From an uncultured Bacteroidales bacterium (lineage in GTDB: Bacteria; Bacteroidota; Bacteroidia; Bacteroidales; Lentimicrobiaceae), in contig CALCQV010000051.1 in NCBI GenBank assembly GCA_937894795.1, positions 1-52,037 on the forward strand: a DNA stretch of 52,037 nt, read 5' to 3'. Positions within the stretch are counted from its first letter, which is position 1, and every line of letters starts with the position of its first letter. Both the position numbers and the translations under genes were made by a program. The notes under the pieces are model-generated. The model worked only from the letters and a program-made list of their open reading frames with translations, had not been told where the DNA came from and searched no databases. Positions 43,225-52,037 of the stretch are shown here, piece by piece.

Positions 43225-44322
43225 TCAATTATCCACCTGAATATTAGGCTTAATGATGCCGGCCATAAGCATCAGGTCAGAAATAACAATGGCAGCCATA
43301 GCTTCAACAACCGGAACAGCCCTTGGAACAATGCAAACATCATGCCGGCCGCCAATTACCAGCTCCATTGGATTTCCTTGCTTATCAACAGTTTGTTGGA
43401 CTTTGCCAATAGATGACACGGGTTTGAATGCAACTCTAAAGTATATATCTTGTCCTGACGAGATTCCGCCAAGCATACCACCGGCATGGTTTGTGGCAGG
43501 GACTATGCTGCCATCAACAATATTGTATGTATCATTATGCTCTGATCCTTTAATTGAGGCTGCATAAAACCCTTCACCATAGTCAAAGCCTTTTACGGCA
43601 TTTATACTTAGCATAGCAGCCCCCAATAGTGCTTGAATCTTATCATACACCGGTTCCCCTAGACCCGGGGGTACTCCCTTAATAACGCAGGTAACCACTC
43701 CACCTGCTGAATCACCCTGGGCTTTGATATCATCCAAATACGAATTTATTAGCTGTTCAGTCAAAGGATCAGGACATCGTACCGATGATTGTTCAACTTT
43801 TGAAAGATCAAGCTCTGTGTAGCAACCGGGAATGCTGAACGGCCCGATTTGTGAAACATAACCTGTAATGCTTATGCCATATTGATGCAGCAAGCGGTTA
43901 CATAGAGCACCGGCTGCCACCCTGACTGCAGTTTCACGTGCTGATGAGCGTCCGCCACCCCGATGGTCATAATTACCGTATTTCCTGGCATACGTATAGT
44001 CGGCGTGCGATGGCCGGTAAACATCCTTCAGATGATCATAGTCAGATGACTTCTGTGAAGTATTCCTTATGATATATGCAATAGGGGCTCCGGTAGTTTT
44101 ACCCTCAAACACTCCCGATACGAATTCAACAATATCAGGTTCTTTTCGGGGAGTGCTATAGGATTGGATACCGGGGGCCCTGCGGTTAAGAGATTCCTGG
44201 ATATAATTAACATCAACGGGAAATCCTGAAGGGAATCCATCTATGACGCCGCCGATCATACTACCGTGCGACTCACCAAATGATGTTAGCTTGAGTGCTC
44301 TGCCAATTGTGTTGCCTGCCAT
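43225..44322 (-). CDS. aroC: Chorismate synthase
   Basis: A 365-residue enzyme of full family length, making chorismate from EPSP with reduced FMN in the shikimate pathway. Signatures are GRALKLTSFGESHGSMIGGVIDG at the N-terminus, RADYTYARKYGNYDHRGGGRSSARET (read as HADYTYARKYG here), and VPATNHAGGMLGGISSGQDI near 285. Start is the ATG at 44322. It is the first gene of a probable aroC-asmA pair, isolated from the upstream DUF349 gene by a terminator. Confidence 0.95.
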   Translation of the reverse strand: MAGNTIGRALKLTSFGESHGSMIGGVIDGFPSGFPVDVNYIQESLNRRAPGIQSYSTPRKEPDIVEFVSGVFEGKTTGAPIAYIIRNTSQKSSDYDHLKDVYRPSHADYTYARKYGNYDHRGGGRSSARETAVRVAAGALCNRLLHQYGISITGYVSQIGPFSIPGCYTELDLSKVEQSSVRCPDPLTEQLINSYLDDIKAQGDSAGGVVTCVIKGVPPGLGEPVYDKIQALLGAAMLSINAVKGFDYGEGFYAASIKGSEHNDTYNIVDGSIVPATNHAGGMLGGISSGQDIYFRVAFKPVSSIGKVQQTVDKQGNPMELVIGGRHDVCIVPRAVPVVEAMAAIVISDLMLMAGIIKPNIQVDN

Positions 44323-44371
44323 GAAGCTAATTTAAGGATTATATTAAAAACAAAGACAACTACATTATGTT

Positions 44372-44406
44372 AAAAAAAGAAGGGTATGAAATTAATCTAC
44401 CCTTCC
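44372..44406 (-). terminator. Terminator after the DUF349 gene
   Basis: On the minus strand GAAGGGTA (complement of 44398-44405) and TACCCTTC (complement of 44379-44386) form perfect 8-bp arms around an 11-base loop, followed by a run of seven T. It lies 63 bp past the DUF349 stop. Confidence 0.8.
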
Positions 44407-44468
44407 AATTAATACTATTAACAACGTATGCTTCACATAATTAAGTAATCTGCAAAGTACTCTGAATA

Positions 44469-46781
44469 CTATTGATTACTTTCACGAAGCACTTTGAGTT
44501 TAGCTTCAAACAACGCCAGCTCTTCTCTGGCTTTGGCAATCTTTTTCTCAAACTCGGTCTTCAACAGGTTGGCGGTCTTTGACTCGGCAAAGAAACCTAT
44601 ATTATTCTCCCACAGCTTGATATCTTCCTGCAATTGCTGAATTTTACCAAGGAGGAAATTGCGTTCCTTGCTGATAATACGGCCGGCTTCAGGCGTATCC
44701 TTGCTGATACGGTCCAGTCGGTTACGATAGTTCTGAGCACCCATTGAGAAAGCATCTACCTTGAGTTTCTCGAAATGCTTATTGATCAAGCTTCTGAACT
44801 CGTTTTGAAGACGTTCTTTCTCCTTGATGGGAATAAATCCGATTTCCATCCACTGACGCTGGTAATCCTTGAGAGCTTCAACGGCCTGGTTTCTGTCATC
44901 GCCAATTTCAAATGCCTTTACTTTTTCAATAAGATCAAGCTTGAGACGAAGGTTTTCATCCTCATGGCTTGAGATATTCTTAAAGTGCTCTGTTTTATTG
45001 GTAAAGAACTCATCGCAGGCAGCCCTGAAACGCTTCCATATTCTATCACTTTGTTTACGGGGTACTGGTCCAATCTTCTTCCAATCGGCTTGTAAATTGA
45101 TAAGTTCACGGGTAGTGTTCTTCCAATCGGTACTCAAACGAAGTGATTCAGCCTGAAGACAAAGATCAAGTTTCAGGTTATAATTATGCATCTGCTGTTC
45201 TTTAAGCTTATTGAAGAAGTCCTTCTTGGCATTAAAGAAATTATCAAGTGTTGATTTAAACCTTGCCCATATTTCATTATTCTGTTTTTTAGGAGCTGGT
45301 CCAATGGTTTTCCATATCTTCAGCAGCTCAGTAATCTGATTTGAAGCATCCTGCCAACCCTTTATAGAATCAACTTCCTGCGACATAACCAATTCAGCCT
45401 TCTCGCACAGAATTTGCTTGGCTGTAAGATTCTGCTCCTGACCATCCTGAATTTCAGTATAATATTCTCTGCGGCGTTCATTTATCTTTTCGGTAGCACT
45501 CTTGAAGCGATCCCAGAGTTCGTCCTTCTTATCCTGAGGTACCGGTCCTATTTCCTTCCAATCCTCATGATATTGCTGCAGTTGTTTGAAAGACTTGATT
45601 ATAGAAGTCTCAAGAAGCAGTTCTTCAGCTTTTTCACACAATTGCATTTTGGCTTCCAGGTTCTTTTTAAGGTCAAGATCTTTGAGCTCCTTGTTAATCT
45701 TTACCTTGTCAAAGAATTTTTCAACCAGGAAATGGTAGTTCTGCCATAGAGTATTAACATCATTTTTGGGAACCATCCCAATGTTTTTCCAACGATCCTG
45801 AAGGGTTTTAAACTCATCATAAGTTTTCTTGAGAGTTTCTTCTGAGTTGATCAGGACTTTTAGTTCTTCAAGAATCTGATTCTTAGCCTCAAGATTCTGT
45901 ACTTTGATTTTTTCCTGTTCTTCGTTGTACTTTCCTTTATTATGCTTGTATATATTGAAAGCTGCTTTGAATCTTTCTTCAACAGGATCATCCTGTATTA
46001 CAGAATTCTCAACCGGAGTTTCACTTTCTGCATCAACATTCTGTTCAACCAGCTTTTGGTATTCTTCGTGTTTAAATTCTTTGTTCAATCGAAGGAATGC
46101 AACCTTTACCGCTGATACAGCACTTTTTATGTTATTGACATCAGAGTCAGTAACAAGCTGTTCCAGTTTTTCAACCAGCTGCTCTCTGGTGAGTCCTTCA
46201 AGTTCAGTACCTGATTCAACTTCCTGCTGTTCGTCAACTTCATCACTTTCTTCATCTTCTGAATGTTCCAGAAGTAATTCCTCATGTTTCTCTGTTTCTT
46301 CAGGCTCTGCCGACACTTCACTCACAACAGTGCTATCAACATCGGCAACAGGCTGTTCCATGCTATCCTCAACTGTTGGCACCTCAGCAACAATCGTCTC
46401 TGCAGTCTCTTCTGCAACAATCGTCTCTGCAACCTCATCTGCAACAGGAGCCTCAGCAACCTCTTCTGCAACAGGAGCCTCAGCAACCTTTGCTTCGACC
46501 TTTGCACTTTTCCTGGTGGTTGGTGAAGTAGCCTTGGCAGCTTCTGCCTCCAATTCATCAGTGTTGCTTTCAATTTGCTCACTTTGGGCTTCCATTGATA
46601 CCGGTTCTTCCACTACAGGAACTTCGGTTTCAGTGATTATGTCCGTGGTTTCGGGTTGAGTCTCGGGTTGAGTCTCAGATTGAGTTTCAGGGACAATGGA
46701 TTCGTTCAGGTTTAAGGAATTCTCCTCCTGATTACTGATGTTTTCTTCAGGATTCTGATTGTGTTGATCTTTGGTTTTCAT
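44469..46781 (-). CDS. DUF349 repeat protein with acidic repetitive N-terminus
   Basis: A 770-residue soluble protein. Residues 1-240 are acidic and low complexity, including TQSETQPETQPETT and four nine-residue repeats of the AEAPVAEEV/AETIVAEET type. From about 290, five DUF349 units follow, each with 'W..IG.(V/A)P......(L/I)W..F': WKNIGMVPKNDVNTLWQNY, WKEIGPVPQDKKDELWDRF, WKTIGPAPKKQNNEIWARF, WKKIGPVPRKQSDRIWKRF, and the weaker WMEIGFIPIKEKERLQNEF. The C-terminus is a coiled coil. DUF349 proteins are widespread in Bacteroidota; the molecular role is not established. Confidence 0.9.
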   Translation of the reverse strand: MKTKDQHNQNPEENISNQEENSLNLNESIVPETQSETQPETQPETTDIITETEVPVVEEPVSMEAQSEQIESNTDELEAEAAKATSPTTRKSAKVEAKVAEAPVAEEVAEAPVADEVAETIVAEETAETIVAEVPTVEDSMEQPVADVDSTVVSEVSAEPEETEKHEELLLEHSEDEESDEVDEQQEVESGTELEGLTREQLVEKLEQLVTDSDVNNIKSAVSAVKVAFLRLNKEFKHEEYQKLVEQNVDAESETPVENSVIQDDPVEERFKAAFNIYKHNKGKYNEEQEKIKVQNLEAKNQILEELKVLINSEETLKKTYDEFKTLQDRWKNIGMVPKNDVNTLWQNYHFLVEKFFDKVKINKELKDLDLKKNLEAKMQLCEKAEELLLETSIIKSFKQLQQYHEDWKEIGPVPQDKKDELWDRFKSATEKINERRREYYTEIQDGQEQNLTAKQILCEKAELVMSQEVDSIKGWQDASNQITELLKIWKTIGPAPKKQNNEIWARFKSTLDNFFNAKKDFFNKLKEQQMHNYNLKLDLCLQAESLRLSTDWKNTTRELINLQADWKKIGPVPRKQSDRIWKRFRAACDEFFTNKTEHFKNISSHEDENLRLKLDLIEKVKAFEIGDDRNQAVEALKDYQRQWMEIGFIPIKEKERLQNEFRSLINKHFEKLKVDAFSMGAQNYRNRLDRISKDTPEAGRIISKERNFLLGKIQQLQEDIKLWENNIGFFAESKTANLLKTEFEKKIAKAREELALFEAKLKVLRESNQ
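46387..46494. repeat. Four 27-bp tandem repeats in the DUF349 gene
   Basis: Units start at 46387, 46414, 46441 and 46468. Two begin gcaacaatcgtctctgca and two gcaacaggagcctcagca. Each encodes nine residues, so copy number changes keep the frame. A second 12-bp repeat (gggttgagtctc type) lies at about 46652-46690. Confidence 0.85.
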
Positions 46782-47138
46782 CTAAGAAATCAAATGAATG
46801 ATTAGTACTATGTTAAAAAAATCCTACCAAAAAAATGCGGAATCACTTTCAAAGAAATCAGGTTTGGGAGTGAAACCAGCTATCAGGCAGGCCGGGTTAT
46901 TAACTGCGTGTATTATTCAGTTTTTGGATCTTTAATTATTAGGGTTGCAAAAATAAGAATTATTTATTGCAAACCACTTATAGTTCTCTTAATTAACTCA
47001 ATAATTGCAAATAGGTTCTATTTTGTTCAATAAATCCGCGATGTGAAATATCCGTAAACACCATTTAGATAAAAAATAACATATAATTGATCAAAGTAAC
47101 AACAACGCAGGATTAAAATAGATTTTGGCAGCAGATTA
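46782..47138. other. AT-rich intergenic region upstream of the DUF349 gene
   Basis: About 357 bp between two minus-strand genes. It contains the -7 box at 46948-46955. No further gene, RNA or terminator hairpin was recognised; the patatin gene ends at 47139 without an obvious terminator. Confidence 0.5.
46948..46955 (-). promoter_or_regulatory. -7 box TATTTTTG for the DUF349 gene
   Basis: The minus strand reads TATTTTTG, an exact TAnnTTTG match. A TTTG lies upstream but at 14 bp, shorter than the usual 19-21. The implied leader is about 160 bases. Confidence 0.4.
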
Positions 47139-49448
47139 TTAAAATGGGCGGCGATTAAAAATGATGTATCCAATTTTAAAGAAGAAGGATAGCGGTTTAT
47201 CTTCACCGCCAAAATAATTAAGATTCATACTTATAGGCCCTATGGGTGTTCTGTATACTAACACTGATGAAGCCAGTGTATTGAATTTAACACCAGATGC
47301 AATTTGTGACTTTGTAGTAACAGCATCCTTTTCAAGAGCATCCAATACAACAAAGAGATATCCTTCTAAGCGGAAGTCTAAGTTCTTCGTAATAGAATAA
47401 ACATTTTTCGAACCTAACGACGCAAACTTATTGGCTCTGTACTTGGGTATAAATTTTACAAAACTTTCAGAAAAGGGCTGGAAGGGTGTGGCTGAAAGTA
47501 TAGATGATGTGTAATTGCTGAAATAAGTTTGGGCAGAATAGTTGAGTTGTGAATAAAACCCCAAACTCACCCTACGTGAATTGGCATAAAAGTTCTCAAA
47601 TTCCAATCGTCCCTGTACCCAGGTATGCGGAATCTTAAGAATCCGTTTGTCGGCAGTAGTGGAGCCTGGGTAAAAGAATTCATTTCCTGATACAAGGTAA
47701 AGCTCTGTTCTGAAAAACATACCACGATTGGCATACTCTTTATGGTTAAGTGAATTCTTCTCAACATAAAATCCCGGCGCTATAAACCGGAAAGAGGTAC
47801 GGTCGAGTATATCATCACGCGAATAGGTATTGGTTTGGAAATATTGGTCACGACTACTTCCGGCAGTCAGGTCAACCACTATTTTAACATCATTGTTCAG
47901 AGGAAATCCTGCTGAGAAGTAACCAAATTGCTCCTGTTCCATGATAAAGTATGGATCATCATCAGCATAAAAGAAGATGCTGGTCTTGAAATAGTTGAAT
48001 TTATTATATACAAAGCCCAGGCTAAGAAAATATGGATTGTATTTTGGGACATCAATCCTTGATTCAAAAAGGGCAGAATTATAGAATCTGCCAAAATAGG
48101 AATTCATCTTAAACTGAAAAGACTTAGATGTCCACAAAAAGTACTTGAGTTGCAGGAATAACTCATTTACTGAGCTGGAGGTTATTATACCACCTATTTC
48201 AGTAACTAATTGGTTCTGCCTTTCAATATCAAGGGTCAGATTATATCTTTGATGTTCTTTATTGAATAGAAGTCTTGAATAGACACTGCCAATTTTCCCT
48301 TCTGCAACAAACCGGTAGTACTGTGGTTTAATCATACTTAAGGTAAGCTCCTTATTGCCAAATTTCTTTACCGGCCATCCAAGAGCCTCCTTGCGAAGAA
48401 GTTGATCCATGTATTGGTATTGACTATTTTTCAATCCATTAATTTGTACTGTTCCAATGAATAATTCAGGCTTTCGGGCATTGAATTCTTGTCGGATGGA
48501 GTCAATATCTTCACTGGTTCTACGATCAACCACGAACTCTCTTATAGTAGGAATAGCTCTTTTGGCCTGGACATATCCACTATCAATGAAAGCGGCAGTA
48601 TGTGAGAAATCAATGACATTAACATCCAGCAGGTTGGGCTTGATCATCACACTGTTGTCGCAGATAACATTGAAATTACTCTTCACCATCAACATATTCT
48701 CAATCTGTGACATTACATTATCAACATCAGGTTCAGCTGCATTAGAAGAGGCCTGACTGCCAATAATTATATCGGGATTAAAATATTCAAGCATCACATC
48801 TGATGGGAAGTTATTATACATACCCCCGTCAAAAAGCAGTACACTATCAATCCTAATAGGTTTAAAATAGAAAGGAAAAGTCATAGAGGCCCTGATGGAA
48901 CTTCCCAAATCACCCTTTGATAGAATTACCTGTTGAGCTTTAGAAATATCAGATGCAATGCATTTGAATGGCACCATAAGGTTGTTGAAGTCGTAATCAG
49001 CCACTGCTGCTGCTGATGAAAAAAGCTCCAGAAAAGCAAAATCCATCATCAATGGAGACACGAGGTTGGTAGGAATAGTAGGCTTGATGATTGAATCTAT
49101 ATTAAATTTCAAATCGATCCAGGCCGCTGTTGGTGTTGGTTCTTTAAAATAGTAGGTGTATTGGGGGTCAATCTTGCCGGTTGACCAATATTTAAAATCG
49201 GGCGAGGTAATGATTGCTTCCATTTCATCAGGCGAATATCCGGATGCATATAATCCACCAATGATTGCTCCCATAGAGGTACCCGTGATATAATCAATAG
49301 GTATTTCAGCCTCTTCAAGTGCCCTGATAACACCAATATGTGACACACCTTTTGCCCCTCCTCCACTTAGTACCAGTCCTACCTTTTGAGAGTACGACAA
49401 TTGTGTGGCGAGCATAAGGAGGATAACAATCAGACACTTTTTAATCAT
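47139..49448 (-). CDS. Patatin-like phospholipase with outer-membrane barrel
   Basis: About 769 residues from the ATG at 49448, chosen because it gives the signal peptide MIKKCLIVILLMLATQLSYS; in-frame ATGs also exist at 49466 and 49487. The patatin domain has the oxyanion loop VLSGGGAKGVSHIG, nucleophile GTSMG near residue 50 and DGG (catalytic Asp) near 205. A short POTRA-like part (ELFIGTVQINGLKNSQYQYMDQLL) and a beta-barrel ending IGYIIFNRRPF follow. This is the PlpD-like layout (patatin, POTRA, barrel) of type Vd secretion relatives. It should be an outer-membrane lipolytic protein. Confidence 0.9.
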   Translation of the reverse strand: MIKKCLIVILLMLATQLSYSQKVGLVLSGGGAKGVSHIGVIRALEEAEIPIDYITGTSMGAIIGGLYASGYSPDEMEAIITSPDFKYWSTGKIDPQYTYYFKEPTPTAAWIDLKFNIDSIIKPTIPTNLVSPLMMDFAFLELFSSAAAVADYDFNNLMVPFKCIASDISKAQQVILSKGDLGSSIRASMTFPFYFKPIRIDSVLLFDGGMYNNFPSDVMLEYFNPDIIIGSQASSNAAEPDVDNVMSQIENMLMVKSNFNVICDNSVMIKPNLLDVNVIDFSHTAAFIDSGYVQAKRAIPTIREFVVDRRTSEDIDSIRQEFNARKPELFIGTVQINGLKNSQYQYMDQLLRKEALGWPVKKFGNKELTLSMIKPQYYRFVAEGKIGSVYSRLLFNKEHQRYNLTLDIERQNQLVTEIGGIITSSSVNELFLQLKYFLWTSKSFQFKMNSYFGRFYNSALFESRIDVPKYNPYFLSLGFVYNKFNYFKTSIFFYADDDPYFIMEQEQFGYFSAGFPLNNDVKIVVDLTAGSSRDQYFQTNTYSRDDILDRTSFRFIAPGFYVEKNSLNHKEYANRGMFFRTELYLVSGNEFFYPGSTTADKRILKIPHTWVQGRLEFENFYANSRRVSLGFYSQLNYSAQTYFSNYTSSILSATPFQPFSESFVKFIPKYRANKFASLGSKNVYSITKNLDFRLEGYLFVVLDALEKDAVTTKSQIASGVKFNTLASSVLVYRTPIGPISMNLNYFGGEDKPLSFFFKIGYIIFNRRPF

Positions 49449-49582
49449 CACCCCAATTAATGACATTACAGAATATAAAGAATACAACTAAAATATATGC
49501 GAACAACCTATCACCTGATCATATATCAGGAACGATAAAATTAAGCAATATTTTACATAAAAGGGCTAAGTAAAGCGTGATA

Positions 49583-50770
49583 TTACAGCTTAACTTTTTG
49601 GAGTGCCTGATCCAGATCGTCAATGATATCCTCAACGTCCTCAATGCCAACGGAGAATCTAACCAGATTATCAGTAATACCGGCCAAGCGTTTTGCCTCA
49701 GCCGAAACCTTTGAATGAGTCATTGAAGCCGGGTGCTGAATCAGGGTTTCCACCCCGCCAAGGGATACGGCATGTATGCATACTTTTACATTATCCATTA
49801 GTATTTTACCGGCTTCAAAACCACCTCTGACGCCAAAACTGATCATTGAACCAAAACCATCCATCTGTTTCTTTGCCAATTCATGCTGTGGGTGTGATTC
49901 CAGTCCGGGGTACTTAACCCACTCAATCTTTGGATGTGATTCCAGGAAACGGGCAATTTTCATAGCGCTGGCCTGTGACCGTTCAATTCTGATTCCCAAT
50001 GTTTTTATACCCCTGATCACCATATAAGCCTGATGAGGGTCCATATTACAGCCCAGCGTAACCATGATACTTCTAAGCTTTGCACCTAAGGTTGCATCAG
50101 CTGTGACTATCATCCCGGCCACTATATCAGCATGTCCGTTAAGGAATTTCGTCATAGAGTGAAGTACCACATCAACGCCCATTTCAAGAGGCCTCTGCAA
50201 ATATGGACTGCAGAAAGTATTATCAACCACTACAATGATACCCTTTTGATGTGCGATTTCAACACAAGCCTTCAAATCAGTAATGTCCATTGTTGGATTG
50301 GCAGGTGTTTCAATATATAGTAGCTTAGTATTAGGTTTAATGGCTTTTTTTATCTCTTCTATGTTGCTTGTGTCAACAAATGACGACTCTACGCCAAAGC
50401 GCGACCAATGCTGTTCCATTACCACTCTGGAAGGGCCATATACTGCGGCTGAACTAACCATATGGTCACCTTTACTCAGAAGTGCCATATATACCGTATT
50501 AACTGCCGCCATACCTGAACTGGTGGCAATTCCCTTAGCTCCTGATTCCAAATCAGCAACCAGTGTTTCCAGGGCATTGATGGTTGGATTGGCTATTCTG
50601 GTATAAATATAACCTGACTCCTCACCCGAAAAACAACGGGCGCCATGTTCAGCATTTTCAAAAAGGAAAGTTGATGTTTGGTAAATAGGAACAGTGGCAC
50701 TACCTAATTGGTTTTCAAATTCACCACTGTGAATCATACGGGAGTTAATACCCAGTTTCTTGCTTTTCAT
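49583..50770 (-). CDS. Trans-sulfuration family PLP enzyme, methionine gamma-lyase-type
   Basis: About 395 residues from the ATG at 50770 (an in-frame ATG at 50788 adds six residues). Motifs are SGEESGYIYTRIANPTINALE, ATSSGMAAVNTVYMALLSKGDHMV, VDNTFCSPYLQRPLEMG, and HSMTKFLNGHADIVAG with the PLP lysine. The closest look is to methionine gamma-lyases and related Cys/Met enzymes. The active-site Cys found in well-studied methionine gamma-lyases after 'YG' is replaced (AVYGPSRVVME), so cystathionine gamma-lyase or synthase activity is also possible. Confidence 0.85.
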   Translation of the reverse strand: MKSKKLGINSRMIHSGEFENQLGSATVPIYQTSTFLFENAEHGARCFSGEESGYIYTRIANPTINALETLVADLESGAKGIATSSGMAAVNTVYMALLSKGDHMVSSAAVYGPSRVVMEQHWSRFGVESSFVDTSNIEEIKKAIKPNTKLLYIETPANPTMDITDLKACVEIAHQKGIIVVVDNTFCSPYLQRPLEMGVDVVLHSMTKFLNGHADIVAGMIVTADATLGAKLRSIMVTLGCNMDPHQAYMVIRGIKTLGIRIERSQASAMKIARFLESHPKIEWVKYPGLESHPQHELAKKQMDGFGSMISFGVRGGFEAGKILMDNVKVCIHAVSLGGVETLIQHPASMTHSKVSAEAKRLAGITDNLVRFSVGIEDVEDIIDDLDQALQKVKL

Positions 50771-50939
50771 TATGAGATGATTTATCATGTTGAGGAATCA
50801 ATAATTAAATGTAAATCCTACCAATATTTGTATGGCCGTCAAAAAGCCATACCATGGATTCTATTCAATTTCCAATTCCCGGAAATATTTTTCACTGCAA
50901 AGTTATAAACTTAAGTCACGTAAGGATTACCAAGCAATG

Positions 50940-51542
50940 TTATTTATTTTTCTTAACGCGGAAAGTCAGGTGATCAAATATGGAATTGCTTTTTGATTGC
51001 CTGAAGATACCCTCCTTTATGGATTTTATATCTTCAATGGTATAAAAAGCATTTGGATTAAAATCGTTGATGATTGAAACCACGTGATCCACATCCTTAC
51101 GTTTGATAATGGTAAAAACTATATCAACCATACCCTGCGACCCTTCTGCCTGCACAGAGGTAACTCCATAGTTGTTTTCGCGAAGATAGGTGATGAGTTC
51201 CCTGGTATTGTTCCTGGGAATAATACGAATCATGACATTACCAATGGAAAGCCTTTCTTCAATGGTCATGCCAATATAATTGCCCATTGCAAAGCCTCCA
51301 CCATAAGCAATATAGCAAAGAACATTATCGAGATGCTGCATAATCTGTCCCACGGCAATAAGCCAAATAATCACCTCAAAGAAGCCCAATATAGGTGCCA
51401 GATGCTTATAGCCCTTAGAGAGAAATATCAAGCGTACGGTTCCTATTGTTTGATCGGCAATACGGGCCAGGAAAATTAAAACAGGCAGGATTACCCAGGC
51501 AAATAGAGGTGAATCACTTGTAAAAATTGAAAGCAGTTCCAT
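50940..51542 (-). CDS. UPF0316 / DUF2179 membrane protein
   Basis: A 200-residue protein. Three membrane helices cover residues 1-95 (LFAWVILPVLIFLARIADQTIGTVRLIFLSKG, LAPILGFFEVIIWLIAVGQIM, VLCYIAYGGGFAMGNYIGMTIEERL). A cytoplasmic DUF2179 domain follows (VMIRIIPRNNTRELITYLRENNYGVTSVQAEGSQGMVDIVFTIIKRKD). The RTIADxTIGTxR-like motif is the UPF0316 hallmark. The function is unknown; DUF2179 domains are suspected ligand-binding modules. Confidence 0.9.
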   Translation of the reverse strand: MELLSIFTSDSPLFAWVILPVLIFLARIADQTIGTVRLIFLSKGYKHLAPILGFFEVIIWLIAVGQIMQHLDNVLCYIAYGGGFAMGNYIGMTIEERLSIGNVMIRIIPRNNTRELITYLRENNYGVTSVQAEGSQGMVDIVFTIIKRKDVDHVVSIINDFNPNAFYTIEDIKSIKEGIFRQSKSNSIFDHLTFRVKKNK

Positions 51543-51563
51543 ATTGTGGTTAATATTTTAGTA

Positions 51564-51571
51564 CAAAAATA
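51564..51571 (-). promoter_or_regulatory. -7 box TATTTTTG for the DUF2179 gene
   Basis: The minus strand reads TATTTTTG 22 bp upstream of the ATG at 51542. No -33 element was found at the standard spacing. Confidence 0.45.
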
Positions 51572-51655
51572 AGCATTAACGAGAGTACATTATTATTAGT
51601 AATTTTACCTTATATCTGAAACATTCAAAATCATCATCTCTAATCAAAGACCATT

Positions 51656-51928
51656 ATGGAAGCAGTAGAAACTACCGGCAAAGAGAGCCTTTCATTAAGT
51701 GATTGGCTAATAACATTACTCATTACAGCTATTCCGTTTGTTGGATTTATAATGCTTTTTGTTTGGGCATTCAGCTCAAATATTCCCATTTCAAAATCAA
51801 ATTGGGCAAAAGCTACTCTAATACTTATGGTTATAGGAATAGCATTAACACTAGTGATACTATTTATATTTGGCGCTACGATTCTCGGTTTATTTGATAG
51901 TGGTATTATTAATCCAAATGAGTATTGA
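51656..51928 (+). CDS. Small two-helix membrane protein
   Basis: A 90-residue protein with two hydrophobic helices (WLITLLITAIPFVGFIMLFVWAF and ATLILMVIGIALTLVILFIFGATILGLF) joined by a short polar loop (SSNIPISKSNWAKA). Such small proteins occur widely in Bacteroidota beside housekeeping genes; I know of no assigned role. The ATG at 51656 is supported by the predicted topology and a terminator 59 bp downstream. Confidence 0.72.
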   Translation: MEAVETTGKESLSLSDWLITLLITAIPFVGFIMLFVWAFSSNIPISKSNWAKATLILMVIGIALTLVILFIFGATILGLFDSGIINPNEY

Positions 51929-51986
51929 CCATCGTAATGTTTAAGCACAACAAACCCATAAGCCTGAAATAAGATAAACAGAAAAT

Positions 51987-52019
51987 AAAGAGGCTGTCTC
52001 AAAAGGATAGCCTCTTTTT
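51987..52019 (+). terminator. Terminator after the small membrane protein gene
   Basis: AAAGAGGCT (51987-51995) and AGCCTCTTT (52009-52017) form perfect 9-bp arms followed by further T residues. Confidence 0.85.
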
Positions 52020-52037
52020 CTTTTAATGCGATAATTA

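Noticed and set aside
45904..46659. A 251-codon plus-strand Ser/Cys-rich frame opposite the DUF349 gene
   Set aside because: It is the antisense shadow of the acidic repetitive N-terminus of the DUF349 protein; its composition follows from that.
1..52037. tRNA, rRNA, CRISPR arrays, riboswitches
   Set aside because: I looked for the characteristic repeats, conserved rRNA words and cloverleaf ends and found none that I could support.

Overview
The window looks like a chromosomal segment of a Bacteroidota bacterium, probably a Bacteroidales-type anaerobe or marine relative. The evidence is: type IX secretion (T9SS) C-terminal sorting domains on several large secreted proteins, an Oar-like TonB-dependent receptor, repeated TAnnTTTG promoter boxes with few Shine-Dalgarno sequences, and DUF349, DUF6448 and 7TM-HD proteins. 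I see no rRNA, tRNA or CRISPR array.

Left flank (1-20011) is ordinary core genome. It holds the start of a PatB/MalY-type C-S lyase, a receiver/PEP-synthase-like hybrid, a SirB1-like protein, a nucleoside phosphorylase, a tandem UspA protein, CinA, an orphan molybdopterin oxidoreductase, threonine aldolase, a stand-alone transposase-type zinc ribbon, two neighbouring thioredoxins (one a lipoprotein), a WbqC-like protein, a 7TM-HD phosphodiesterase divergent from an NlpC/P60 hydrolase, an Oar-like receptor and an SDR dehydrogenase.

Centre (about 20.9-33.9 kb) is an accessory, AT-richer region that I read as an integron-type cassette array without an integrase in view (a CALIN). Three large imperfect palindromes of 131-137 bp (A, B and C), each ending in a GTTrGC-like core, separate cassettes of about 0.85, 4.6 and 4.9 kb net of introns. 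Each of the three consecutive cassettes begins with 9-10 bases that are the exact reverse complement of its own last bases. This is expected if cassettes circularise at attC sites. Sites A and B are each interrupted at the same base of the outer core, on the bottom strand, by near-identical group II introns. One is full length (1917 bp, with a reverse transcriptase/maturase). The other is a 646-bp deletion derivative. Cassette cargo is a lipoprotein, a sialidase-like T9SS protein, a C13-peptidase/beta-helix T9SS protein broken by an in-frame stop, a Cys-rich secreted protein, and a giant T9SS type B protein broken by a frameshift. A Bro-N/Fic toxin-like gene follows the last site.

Right flank (34.9-52 kb) returns to core genes: a small lipoprotein, a DUF6448 protein, a membrane-bound AraC regulator, an LpxR-like/CapA-like gene pair, AsmA and chorismate synthase (probable operon), a five-repeat DUF349 protein, a patatin/beta-barrel protein, a methionine-gamma-lyase-type enzyme, a DUF2179 membrane protein and a small two-helix membrane protein.

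The main point of interest is the link between the array and the introns: a mobile intron has used the attC-like cores as targets twice, in a lineage where cassettes of several kilobases carry secreted T9SS proteins.
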